NCBI GenBank assembly: GCA_020638135.1
Contig: JACKJE010000034.1
Coordinates: 1 to 19,086 of the forward strand
Reading direction: 5' to 3'
Origin: Methylobacteriaceae bacterium
GTDB taxonomy: Bacteria > Pseudomonadota > Alphaproteobacteria > Rhizobiales > Beijerinckiaceae
Length of the DNA stretch: 19,086 nt
Of this stretch, positions 1-6,740 are shown one piece after another. The notes below the pieces were generated by a model. That model was given only the letters and a program-made list of their open reading frames with translations. It did no database searches and was not told the origin of the DNA. The translations under genes and the position numbers were made by a program. How positions within the stretch are numbered: position 1 is the stretch's first letter; each line of letters starts with the position of its first letter.

Positions 1-1422
1 GGTGACGAACAGGACCTTGTAGAGCGAGAAGAAGACCGGGATCTGGATCAGCATCGGAAGGCAGCCGGCGACCGGATTGACCTTCTCGCGCTTGAACAGC
101 TCCATCTGCTCCTGCTGCTGCTTCACCTTGTCGTCGGGATACTTGGCCTGCAGCTCCTTGAGCTGCGGCTGCAGCGCCTTCATCTTCGCCATCGACAGGT
201 AGGAGCGATTGGCGAGCGGGAAGAAGGCGAGCTTGACGATGACGGTGACGGCGAGGATCGCGAGGCCGAAATTGCCGATCAGCTTGTAGAGGAAGTCGAT
301 CAGCTTAAACATCGGCCGGGTGATGAAGTAGAACCAGCCCCAGTCGATCAGCAGGTCGAATTTGGCGATGCCGGGCGCCTGCTGGTAGCGGTCGAGCAGC
401 TGCGAAACCTTGGCGCCGGCGAAGACATAGGTCTTGGCCTCGCCCGCCTTGCCGGGCTCGATCGTCTGCGCCTCGCTCAGCGCGTCGGCCTGATAGGATT
501 TCTGCGTCGCGCCGCCGCCGGACAGGCGCGCGTCGAAATGTTTCGACTGGTCCGGCGCGACGGTCGCCGCCCAATACTTGTCGGTGAAGCCGACCCAGCC
601 GCCCGTGCCCTTGAAGGTCTTCTGGCCGCCCGTCTCCTTCTCGATCTTGTCGTAGGCGTATTCCTGAATGCCGCTGTCGCCGACGACGCCGATCAGGCCT
701 TCGTGCAGCACGGAATAACCTGATGTCTCGGGCTTGCCGTGGCGCGAGACGAGCGAGAACGGGTAGAGCGTGACGGGCTTGTCGGACTTGTTCTCGACCG
801 TGTCCTGCACGGTGAACAGGTAGTCGTCGTCGACTGAAACCTTGCGCTTGAAGACGAGGCCCTTGCCGTTGTCGAACGTCAGGGTCACCGGCGTGGTCGC
901 CGTCAGCTTCGCGCCGTCGGCAGTCCAGAGCGTGTCGGGGCCGGGCAGGTCGACCTTCTCGCCGGCTGCGGGAACGAAGCCGATCTCGGCATAGAAGGGA
1001 TGTGGCGCGCCGGAAGGCGACAAGAGCTCGATCGTCGGGCTCTTGGGGTCGACCGTCTCGTGATATTTCTTCAGCCGGAGATCGTCGATGCGCGCGCCCT
1101 TGAGCGCGATCGAGCCCGACAGGCTCGCGGTTTCCACCGCCAGACGGGGACTGGCGGCAAGCGCCTCGTTGCGCGACCTGGCCGCGCCTGGAACAGCGGC
1201 GCCGGGCGCCGTCGGAGCCCCGGCCTGCGGCGCGCCGGGCCTGGAAGCTCCATTCGGCGCGGCGGGCGCATCGGCGTTCGGGCGCGGCGGCAGGGACTGC
1301 TGCTCCTTAAGATCGGCGCGCTGCTGCGTCAGCTTGGGCGCGCCGACGAAATATTGCCAGCCGACCAGAACCACCACCGACAAGGCGATCGCGAGGAACA
1401 GGTTCTTGGTGTCGTTGTTCAT
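1..1422 (-). CDS. yidC: Membrane protein insertase YidC (C-terminal end lies beyond the window)
   Basis: YidC/Oxa1-family insertase, which inserts and folds inner-membrane proteins with or without SecYEG. The frame is open from ATG at 1422 to base 1 (474 codons), so roughly the last quarter of a normal ~600-residue protein is missing. Visible in order: an N-terminal signal-anchor helix at residues ~7-25 (LFLAIALSVVVLVGWQYFVG), a Pro/Ala-rich linker (~40-75), the large periplasmic P1 domain, then FDLLIDWGWFYFITRPMF and the start of the conserved core with LAFFPLANRSYLSMAKMKAL and MELFKREKVNPVAGCLPMLI. The latter two are hallmark YidC segments. Its ATG overlaps the rnpA stop (ATGA), so the two are probably translationally coupled in the rpmH-rnpA-yidC unit. 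No yidD lies between, as is usual in alphaproteobacteria. Confidence 0.97.
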   Translation of the reverse strand, partial: MNNDTKNLFLAIALSVVVLVGWQYFVGAPKLTQQRADLKEQQSLPPRPNADAPAAPNGASRPGAPQAGAPTAPGAAVPGAARSRNEALAASPRLAVETASLSGSIALKGARIDDLRLKKYHETVDPKSPTIELLSPSGAPHPFYAEIGFVPAAGEKVDLPGPDTLWTADGAKLTATTPVTLTFDNGKGLVFKRKVSVDDDYLFTVQDTVENKSDKPVTLYPFSLVSRHGKPETSGYSVLHEGLIGVVGDSGIQEYAYDKIEKETGGQKTFKGTGGWVGFTDKYWAATVAPDQSKHFDARLSGGGATQKSYQADALSEAQTIEPGKAGEAKTYVFAGAKVSQLLDRYQQAPGIAKFDLLIDWGWFYFITRPMFKLIDFLYKLIGNFGLAILAVTVIVKLAFFPLANRSYLSMAKMKALQPQLKELQAKYPDDKVKQQQEQMELFKREKVNPVAGCLPMLIQIPVFFSLYKVLFVT

Positions 1423-1817
1423 GACGTGGCAGGCCTGGCTTTCGATCGCCGCTCGCGCTGGGGCGCTGCGAGGGCTGCGGACATTTCGGACATCAATCGG
1501 GCGAAGGGAAGGTCGAGCGCCTTTTCACGCGCGACAAACACATAATCGCAGCCGGGCGGCGCCGAAAGGGCCGCGCCCTGACGCAACGCCTCGCGCAGGC
1601 GCCGCCGGATGCGATTGCGGCGCACGGCGGAGGGCACGGTCTTCTTGGTGATGGTCAGGCCGAAACGGGCCGGCGCGGGCTCCTGTTCGGCCCGGCTGGC
1701 GACCTGCAGAACGAAAGCGGAGGCATGGCGGCGCGACCCGCGGGCGGCGGCCAGAAATTCCTTGCGCTTCTTGAGGCGAAGGGGCGGAGAGATTTTTTTT
1801 TGGCCGCCGCTGGCCAT
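1419..1817 (-). CDS. rnpA: Ribonuclease P protein component
   Basis: Protein subunit of RNase P, which binds the RNA subunit and helps it mature tRNA 5' ends. The 132-residue product carries the family RNR motif in AVRRNRIRRRLREALR and an N-terminal RLKKRKEFLAAARGSRR, both typical, and is strongly basic. I chose ATG 1817 because GGAG lies 5 bases upstream (1826..1823). The frame stays open further upstream, but that extension runs into the intergenic repeat and resembles no RnpA. The stop overlaps the yidC start by 4 bases. A run of nine A residues (1793-1801 on the complementary strand) codes for the Lys-Lys-Ile near residue 7-9. Confidence 0.95.
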   Translation of the reverse strand: MASGGQKKISPPLRLKKRKEFLAAARGSRRHASAFVLQVASRAEQEPAPARFGLTITKKTVPSAVRRNRIRRRLREALRQGAALSAPPGCDYVFVAREKALDLPFARLMSEMSAALAAPQRERRSKARPATS

Positions 1818-1838
1818 GTCAGCTCCGATGCCCTCAGC

Positions 1839-1941
1839 CCCTCGTCCTGAGGAGCGATGCGCAGCATCGCGTCTCGAAGGACGCGGACTTAGCGCCCTCG
1901 TGCTTCCAGGCGCCGTTGGCAACGGCTCCTCAGCATGAGGG
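1839..1941. repeat. Two inverted copies of a palindromic intergenic repeat between rpmH and rnpA
   Basis: The left copy (1839-1883, plus orientation) and the right copy (1895-1941, minus orientation) share one architecture: an outer stem, a conserved TGAGGAG, an inner hairpin and a closing arm. Left: outer CGTCCT/AGGACG, inner CGATGC/GCATCG. Right (read on minus): outer CCCTC and TGCT against AGCA and GAGGG, inner GCCGTT/AACGGC. The stems differ in sequence but still pair, as expected of a mobile or REP-like family kept for its fold. From memory this resembles a CCTCAT..TGAGGAGC..GTCTCGAAGG-type repeat frequent in Hyphomicrobiales; this was not searched. It lies inside the rpmH-rnpA transcript. 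Confidence 0.75.
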
Positions 1942-1952
1942 CTTGAACCTGA

Positions 1953-2087
1953 TCAGGCCGACAGCTTCTTGCGGCCGCGGGCGCGACGGGCGGCGATGAC
2001 CTTGCGGCCGCCGACAGTGGCCATGCGCGCGCGGAAGCCGTGACGGCGCTTGCGCACGAGCTTGGAGGGTTGATAGGTCCGCTTCAC
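1953..2087 (-). CDS. rpmH: 50S ribosomal protein L34 (GTG start)
   Basis: Small ribosomal protein of the large subunit. Translating from GTG 2087 gives 44 residues with the complete L34 sequence: it starts (M)KRTYQPSKLVRKRRHGF, passes RARMATVGGRKVIAARR and ends RGRKKLSA, the normal length and ends for the family. A good Shine-Dalgarno GGAG (2098..2095) sits 7 bases upstream of the GTG, which settles the start. It is the first gene of the rpmH-rnpA-yidC unit. Because of its size and GTG start it is easily missed, and the longer ATG-started frame over it (to 2130) is a shadow. Confidence 0.97.
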   Translation of the reverse strand: MKRTYQPSKLVRKRRHGFRARMATVGGRKVIAARRARGRKKLSA

Positions 2088-2170
2088 GGGAATTCTCCGA
2101 AAATTGTGCGGGCGCTGAATTGAGGCGCAAAGGATACGCCCGACGTCGGCGCCGCCGAAATCGTTGCGGG

Positions 2171-2200
2171 CTTATAGGGGCAAGGCCGGGGGCAAGTCAA
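2171..2200 (-). promoter_or_regulatory. Probable sigma70-type promoter of rpmH-rnpA-yidC
   Basis: On the minus strand, TTGACT (2200..2195) and TATAAG (2176..2171) are separated by 18 bases. These match 5 of 6 positions of each consensus hexamer. The expected start of transcription near 2164 leaves a leader of about 77 bases before the rpmH GTG. No other candidate this good lies between rpmH and the divergent DUF1003 gene. Confidence 0.65.
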
Positions 2201-2327
2201 CGCGGATGGGCCGCGGTCGACAGCCCGCGCGCCACAAAGCGGACAATATCCCGGCCGCTATGAAGGCTCTAAATGGCCGGGGCGCGCCAAACCGGGAAAA
2301 GCGGCCCCCCGACAAAAGGAGGCGGGC

Positions 2328-3209
2328 ATGACGATCCCGAACGAGCAGCGGCCGCCCTCCCGACCGCCCGAGCACGACATCGACGACGAGGAAAGCGACG
2401 CGCTCCCGCAACAGACCGGCAGCGCGGCGCCCGCGCGCGGACGCCAGCCCGGAAAGCGGCCGCCGGCGGCCGCAGGCCACAGGCATCGCAAGCGCGACCC
2501 CGTCCTGATCGACCATTTGCGGCCCGCGCTCGCCGAGCGCATCCGTCGCGACCACCCTGACCTGCCGCACGACGCCACGATCAGCCACGACGAACTCACG
2601 CGCTATCGCATGGCCTATCTCGAGGAATTGCTGCAGCAGGAGCGCGGCGAGTTCACCGAACTCGACCGCGAGGTGGCCGAGAGCATCGCCCGGCAGGACA
2701 CGATCGCGGCGAATACCGAGGTCGAATACGAGGCGCAGCGCAGTTTCGGCGAACGGCTGTCGGACCATCTGGCGACTTTCGGCGGCTCCTGGTCCTTCCT
2801 CATCGCCTTCGCCATCGTTCTGGTCGTCTGGATGGCCATCAACGTGTGGCGCGGCGACAAGGAGGCGTTCGACCCCTATCCGTTCATACTCCTCAACCTC
2901 GTCCTGTCCTGTCTGGCGGCGATCCAGGCGCCGATCATCATGATGAGCCAGAAGCGGCAGGAGGCGAAGGACCGCCAGCGCTCGCTCAACGACTACCGGG
3001 TGAACCTGAAGGCGGAGCTGGAAATCCGCCACCTGCACGAAAAGATCGACTATCTGATCTCGCGCCAGTGGCGGCGCCTGTCGGAAATCCAGCGCACTCA
3101 GGCCGAAATGTTCGAGGAGAGCGAGGCGCGCCAGAAGACCAGGACGTCGACAAGGACGCAGGCTGGCCACAAACCGCCGTCTGCTGGCGCAGCTGGCGAC
3201 GAAGCGTAG
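2328..3209 (+). CDS. DUF1003 family membrane protein
   Basis: Protein of 293 residues and unknown biochemical function. The DUF1003 core runs from ~138 to ~215: GERLSDHLATFGGSWSFLIA leads into a first membrane helix (~155-173), then FDPYPFILLNLVLS starts a second (~184-206), followed by APIIMMSQKRQEAKDRQRS. These are characteristic of the family. The N-terminal ~55 residues are Pro/Arg-rich and probably disordered. The segment after the second helix (~215-265) looks helical and charged, possibly coiled coil. A strong Shine-Dalgarno AAAAGGAGG (2314-2322), 5 bases before the ATG, fixes the start. It converges on hrcA with only 16 bases between the stops and no evident terminator. The family is sometimes described as a cyclic nucleotide-binding or Mg transport-like protein, but nothing here supports either. 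Confidence 0.9.
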   Translation: MTIPNEQRPPSRPPEHDIDDEESDALPQQTGSAAPARGRQPGKRPPAAAGHRHRKRDPVLIDHLRPALAERIRRDHPDLPHDATISHDELTRYRMAYLEELLQQERGEFTELDREVAESIARQDTIAANTEVEYEAQRSFGERLSDHLATFGGSWSFLIAFAIVLVVWMAINVWRGDKEAFDPYPFILLNLVLSCLAAIQAPIIMMSQKRQEAKDRQRSLNDYRVNLKAELEIRHLHEKIDYLISRQWRRLSEIQRTQAEMFEESEARQKTRTSTRTQAGHKPPSAGAAGDEA

Positions 3210-3225
3210 GCCTCCGCGACCGGGC

Positions 3226-4311
3226 TCAGCCGCCGCCGACGATGCGGGCGATGACGCGCGCCGTGTAATCGACCATCGGCACGATGCGCGCGTAATTCAG
3301 CCGCGTCGGGCCGATCACGCCGAGCACGCCGACGACGCGGCGGTCGCTGTCGCGGAAGGGCGCGGCAATCATCGAGGAGCCCGACAGCGAGAACAGCTTG
3401 TTCTCCGAACCGATGAAGATGCGCACGCCCTCGCCGTTCTCGGCGCGCGAGAGCAGGTCGATGACTTCGGTCTTGGTCTCGAGATCGTCGAACAGCAGGC
3501 GGATGCGCTCGAGATCCTCCATGGCGGTGAGGTCTTCGAGCAGATTGCCTTGCCCGCGCACGATGAGCTGGCGACGCGCGCCATCGAGGCCCGCCCAGCT
3601 CGCTAGTCCCGCCTCCACGAGACGCGCGGTCAGTTCGTCGAGTTCGGCCTCGACCAGCCTGCGGCCGGCCTCCATCTCGCCGCGCACCTGATCGAGCGTG
3701 CGGCCGCGGATGCGGGCGTTGAGATAATTGCCGGCGCTCACCAGCGCGGAATGCGGCAGATCCGGCGGGATGATGAGAATGCGGTTCTCGACCGAGCCAT
3801 CCTCGGAAACGAGCACGGCGAGCGCCCGGCCGGGATCGAGCCTGACGAATTCGATCTGTCGCAGCCGCCGGTCGTCCTTGGAGGTGACGACGACGCTCGC
3901 GCCGCGCGTCAGGCCGGACAGGAGGCTCGACGCCTGGCCGAGCAAAGCCTCGAGGCCGGCGTCGGTCGGCTGGCCCGCAACCTGGCTCTCGATGCGGATC
4001 CGTTCTTCCGGCGATAGTTCGCCGACCTGCAGCAGCGAATCGACAAAGAAGCGCAGGCCCGTCTCGGTCGGCAGGCGGCCCGCGCTGGTGTGCGGCGCAT
4101 AGACGAGGCCGAGTTCTTCAAGATCCTGCATGACATTGCGGATCGAGGCCGGCGACAAAGGCATCGGCAGGATGCGCGAGAGATGACGCGAACCGACGGG
4201 CTCGCCGGAATCCAGATAGGATTCGACGATCGACCGAAAGATTTCACGCGAACGCAGATCGAGCGCGCCGAGCGCGCCGGTTGCGCCTGTCTTGCCGCCA
4301 ATACCGGACAT
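3226..4311 (-). CDS. hrcA: Heat-inducible transcription repressor HrcA
   Basis: Repressor of class I heat-shock genes (groESL, dnaK type), which binds CIRCE operators and is kept active by GroEL. The product has 361 residues, in the usual range. The N-terminal winged helix (~18-95) contains LRSREIFRSIVESYLDSGEP, PMPLSPASIRNVMQDLEELG and APHTSAGRLPTETGLRFFVD, which are diagnostic. The middle and C-terminal GAF-like part ends with VVGVLGVIGPTRLNYARIVP, also diagnostic. I see no CIRCE element in this window, and neither grpE nor dnaJ is adjacent, so its targets lie elsewhere. No clear Shine-Dalgarno precedes the ATG. It is divergent from the GntR-family gene. Confidence 0.96.
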   Translation of the reverse strand: MSGIGGKTGATGALGALDLRSREIFRSIVESYLDSGEPVGSRHLSRILPMPLSPASIRNVMQDLEELGLVYAPHTSAGRLPTETGLRFFVDSLLQVGELSPEERIRIESQVAGQPTDAGLEALLGQASSLLSGLTRGASVVVTSKDDRRLRQIEFVRLDPGRALAVLVSEDGSVENRILIIPPDLPHSALVSAGNYLNARIRGRTLDQVRGEMEAGRRLVEAELDELTARLVEAGLASWAGLDGARRQLIVRGQGNLLEDLTAMEDLERIRLLFDDLETKTEVIDLLSRAENGEGVRIFIGSENKLFSLSGSSMIAAPFRDSDRRVVGVLGVIGPTRLNYARIVPMVDYTARVIARIVGGG

Positions 4312-4336
4312 GCGCGAAAAATGGCCGCGCCGACGG

Positions 4337-4345
4337 TGTCTGACA
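4337..4345. promoter_or_regulatory. Candidate GntR-family operator, site 1 (TGTCTGACA)
   Basis: TGTC-T-GACA is a palindrome with a central base. With its flanks it nearly fits the TNGTNNNACNA pattern known for FCD-type GntR regulators. The same core, GTCTGACA, recurs at 4417-4424 in the same intergenic region, 79 bases away. This copy lies 26 bases before the hrcA start. Inference only. Confidence 0.35.
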
Positions 4346-4389
4346 AGCCCGTTCGTATCAGCGTTGTGGACCTAGGCAATTTGGCTCTA

Positions 4390-4424
4390 TTGACGCTCGC
4401 CCGGCCGGTTACTAGCGTCTGACA
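4390..4424 (+). promoter_or_regulatory. Candidate promoter of the GntR-uxaA unit, with overlapping operator site 2
   Basis: TTGACG (4390-4395) and TAGCGT (4413-4418) are 17 bases apart: a good -35 but a poor -10. GTCTGACA (4417-4424) overlaps the end of the -10, and CTAGCGTC occurs twice (4412-4419 and 4427-4434). A regulator bound here would block transcription, which fits autorepression by the downstream GntR protein. Inference from position and sequence only. Confidence 0.35.
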
Positions 4425-4478
4425 TGCTAGCGTCGGCGTGTATGAACGCCGGCGCGCAACGTCAGGGAGGAGCGGCAA

Positions 4479-5201
4479 TTGGCGGTGGCGCAGACGAGCG
4501 ACAAGCCCTCGGCCCGCAAGCGGCTCGCAGCGGACCGCGCGCGACGCACCTCGAAGGCCGACCAGGTCTATGGCGAGATCAAGGAAGCGATCCTGTCGGG
4601 CGCCCTGGCGCCGGGCGGGGCCATCGACAAGCTGGCGCTCTGCGGCAAGCTCGGCGTATCGCGCTTTCCGGTCACGGCGGCGATCAATCGGCTCGCCTTC
4701 GAGCGGCTGGTCGTGATCGAGCCGCAGCACGGCTCCTTCGTCGCCAAGATCGCCGCCAATGACGTGCGTGAATGGATGATGATCCGCCGCGCGCTGGAAG
4801 CCGAGATCGCCGGCGAGGCGGCGGGACGCCTGCCGACCGACGCGCAGCGTGAAATCGAGCGCAACCTGCGCTACCAGCAGGCCGCCGCCGACGCCGGCGA
4901 TGTCGCGGGCTTCTATGCGCTCGACGTCGAATTCCACAAGCTGATCGTTGACGGCATGGCGTTGCGGCACGCCCGCGAGATCCTCGACGGGCTGCGCTCG
5001 CATCTCGAACGCGTGCGCCGCATCGCCCTGTCGCCGCCCGGCCGCCTGCCGAGCGCCTATGCCGAGCACAAACGCATCTTCGACGCCGTGATGGCGGGCG
5101 ATGGCGCCAACGCGGCCGCCGCCATGCGCGCCCATCTCGACGAGACGACAGCGACCTTCGAGCGGATCGCGGAGCTGAACCCCGAAAATTTCATCGGCTG
5201 A
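4479..5201 (+). CDS. GntR family transcriptional regulator, FCD (FadR C-terminal) subfamily
   Basis: DNA-binding regulator of 240 residues. The winged helix-turn-helix spans ~27-92: VYGEIKEAILSGALAPGGAI, then LGVSRFPVTAAINRLAFERL as the recognition helices, then the wing EPQHGSFV. The C-terminal FCD ligand domain (~97-235) has the likely metal and ligand site: D149 and H153 in LDVEFHKLI, H197 in AYAEHKRIF, and H219 in MRAHLDETT. The start is a TTG supported by AGGGAGGAG ending 6 bases upstream. The gene ends 6 bases before the uxaA-like gene, so the two form an operon, and its effector is probably the substrate or product of that enzyme. The nature of the sugar acid is not shown by the sequence. 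Confidence 0.92.
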   Translation: MAVAQTSDKPSARKRLAADRARRTSKADQVYGEIKEAILSGALAPGGAIDKLALCGKLGVSRFPVTAAINRLAFERLVVIEPQHGSFVAKIAANDVREWMMIRRALEAEIAGEAAGRLPTDAQREIERNLRYQQAAADAGDVAGFYALDVEFHKLIVDGMALRHAREILDGLRSHLERVRRIALSPPGRLPSAYAEHKRIFDAVMAGDGANAAAAMRAHLDETTATFERIAELNPENFIG

Positions 5202-5207
5202 ACGCCC

Positions 5208-6734
5208 TTGTCCGACGCGAAACCGCCACGCGCCCTGCGCCTGAACGAAGCCGACAACATCGTCGTCGCCGTCGACGCCTTTGCGCCCGGCTTTACTTAT
5301 GCGGGCACGGTGGCGTCCGAGCGCGTGCCGCGCGGGCACAAGATGGCGATCGCCCCGATCGCCGAGGGCGAACCGGTGCGCAAATTCGGCCAGATCATCG
5401 GCTTTGCTTCGCAGCCGATTTCGCCCGGACAGTGGGTGCACGAGCATAATGTCGAATGCCGCGATTTTTCGCGCGACTATGCATTCGCCCAGGAAGCGCG
5501 CGACGAGGCGGTCCTGCCGGAAAGCGAGCGCGCGACCTTCGAGGGTTTCCGGCGGGCGAGCGGGCGTGTCGGCACCCGCAATTACATCGCGATCCTGACG
5601 TCCGTGAATTGCTCCGCCTCGGTCGCGCGCTTCATGGCCGAGGAAATCCAGCGCTCTGGCGTTCTCGATCAATATCCCGGCATCGACGGCGTCATCCCGC
5701 TGACCCATGGCGGCGGCTGCGCGCTCGACGTGAAGGGCGAGGGCTACGAGGTTCTGAAGCGCACGCAATGGGGTTACGCCGTCAATCCCAATGTCGGCGG
5801 CGTGGTGATGGTGGGACTGGGCTGCGAGGGCTTCCAGATCGCCCGCTTCAAGGAAGCCTATGGTCTGAAGGAATCCGACACGTTCCGCACCATGACGATC
5901 CAGGAGGTCGGCGGCACCAAGAAGACCGTGATGGCCGGCGTCGACGCCATCAAGACCATGCTGCCGCTGGTCGCGCAGGCGAAGCGCGAGACGTGTTCGG
6001 CGTCCGATCTCATCCTTGCGCTGCAATGTGGCGGATCGGACGGCTATTCCGGCATCACCGCCAATCCGGCGCTTGGCGCGGCGGTCGACGAACTGGTGCG
6101 CCACGGCGGCACGGCGATCCTGTCGGAGACGCCGGAAATCTATGGCGCCGAACATCTGCTGACGCGGCGCGCCGCCTCGCGCGACGTCGGCGAAAAACTC
6201 GTCTCCACCATCCGCTGGTGGGAGGATTACACCGCCCGCAACCGGATGGAGATGAACAACAACCCTTCGCCCGGCAACAAGGCGGGCGGGCTCACCACCA
6301 TTCTCGAAAAATCTCTCGGCGCCGCCGCCAAGGGCGGCACGACCACGATGCGCGCCGTCTATGACTATGCAGAGCTCGTGACCGAGAAGGGCTTCGTCTT
6401 CATGGATACGCCGGGCTACGATCCGGTGGCGGCGACGGGGCAGGTCGCCGGCGGCGCCAATCTTCTGGCCTTCACCACAGGACGCGGCTCGGCCTATGGC
6501 TGCAAGCCGACGCCCTCCTTCAAGCTCGCGACCAACACCGACATCTACCGCCGCATGATCGACGACATGGACATCGATTGCGGCGAAGTGCTGGACGGCG
6601 CGTCGATTGCCGACAAGGGTCACGAGATTTTCGACGCGCTGCTGCGGGTGGCGTCCGGCGAGCGGACCAAGTCCGAGCAACTCGGCTATGGCGACGTCGA
6701 ATTCGTGCCCTGGACCATCGGCGCGACGATGTAA
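5208..6734 (+). CDS. uxaA: UxaA family altronate dehydratase (SAF domain plus catalytic domain)
   Basis: Sugar-acid dehydratase family. UxaA converts D-altronate to 2-keto-3-deoxy-D-gluconate, while relatives act on galactarate or sulfolactate. The product has 508 residues, close to E. coli UxaA. The N-terminal SAF domain (~10-80) is fused to the large catalytic domain (~110-508), with RVGTRNYIAILTSVNCSASV, LTHGGGCALD, GLGCEGFQIARF, LQCGGSDGYSGITANPALGA, EIYGAEHLLTRRA, MDTPGYDPVAATGQVAGGAN and FTTGRGSAYG. The conserved Cys residues are retained. The start is TTG 5208, just after the regulator's stop, with a weak ribosome site, so translation is probably coupled. No transporter, aldolase or KDG kinase is adjacent, so the true substrate is open. 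It converges on puuD, with 6 bases between the stops. Confidence 0.9.
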   Translation: MSDAKPPRALRLNEADNIVVAVDAFAPGFTYAGTVASERVPRGHKMAIAPIAEGEPVRKFGQIIGFASQPISPGQWVHEHNVECRDFSRDYAFAQEARDEAVLPESERATFEGFRRASGRVGTRNYIAILTSVNCSASVARFMAEEIQRSGVLDQYPGIDGVIPLTHGGGCALDVKGEGYEVLKRTQWGYAVNPNVGGVVMVGLGCEGFQIARFKEAYGLKESDTFRTMTIQEVGGTKKTVMAGVDAIKTMLPLVAQAKRETCSASDLILALQCGGSDGYSGITANPALGAAVDELVRHGGTAILSETPEIYGAEHLLTRRAASRDVGEKLVSTIRWWEDYTARNRMEMNNNPSPGNKAGGLTTILEKSLGAAAKGGTTTMRAVYDYAELVTEKGFVFMDTPGYDPVAATGQVAGGANLLAFTTGRGSAYGCKPTPSFKLATNTDIYRRMIDDMDIDCGEVLDGASIADKGHEIFDALLRVASGERTKSEQLGYGDVEFVPWTIGATM

Positions 6735-6740
6735 GCCGTC

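Noticed and set aside
2201..2327. Promoter or operator for the DUF1003 gene (CCGGCC / GGCCGG arms, GACAAT)
   Set aside because: Hexamers are poorly matched with a 19-base spacer, and short GC palindromes are expected by chance here.
4312..4478. CIRCE operator near hrcA
   Set aside because: I looked for TTAGCACTC and GAGTGCTAA arms on both strands of the intergenic region and found none.
3909..6680. 923-codon open frame on the minus strand
   Set aside because: It lies antisense to the GntR and uxaA genes and out of frame over hrcA. Its translation is low-complexity Arg/Ala/Gly/His, as expected for the complement of GC-rich coding sequence.
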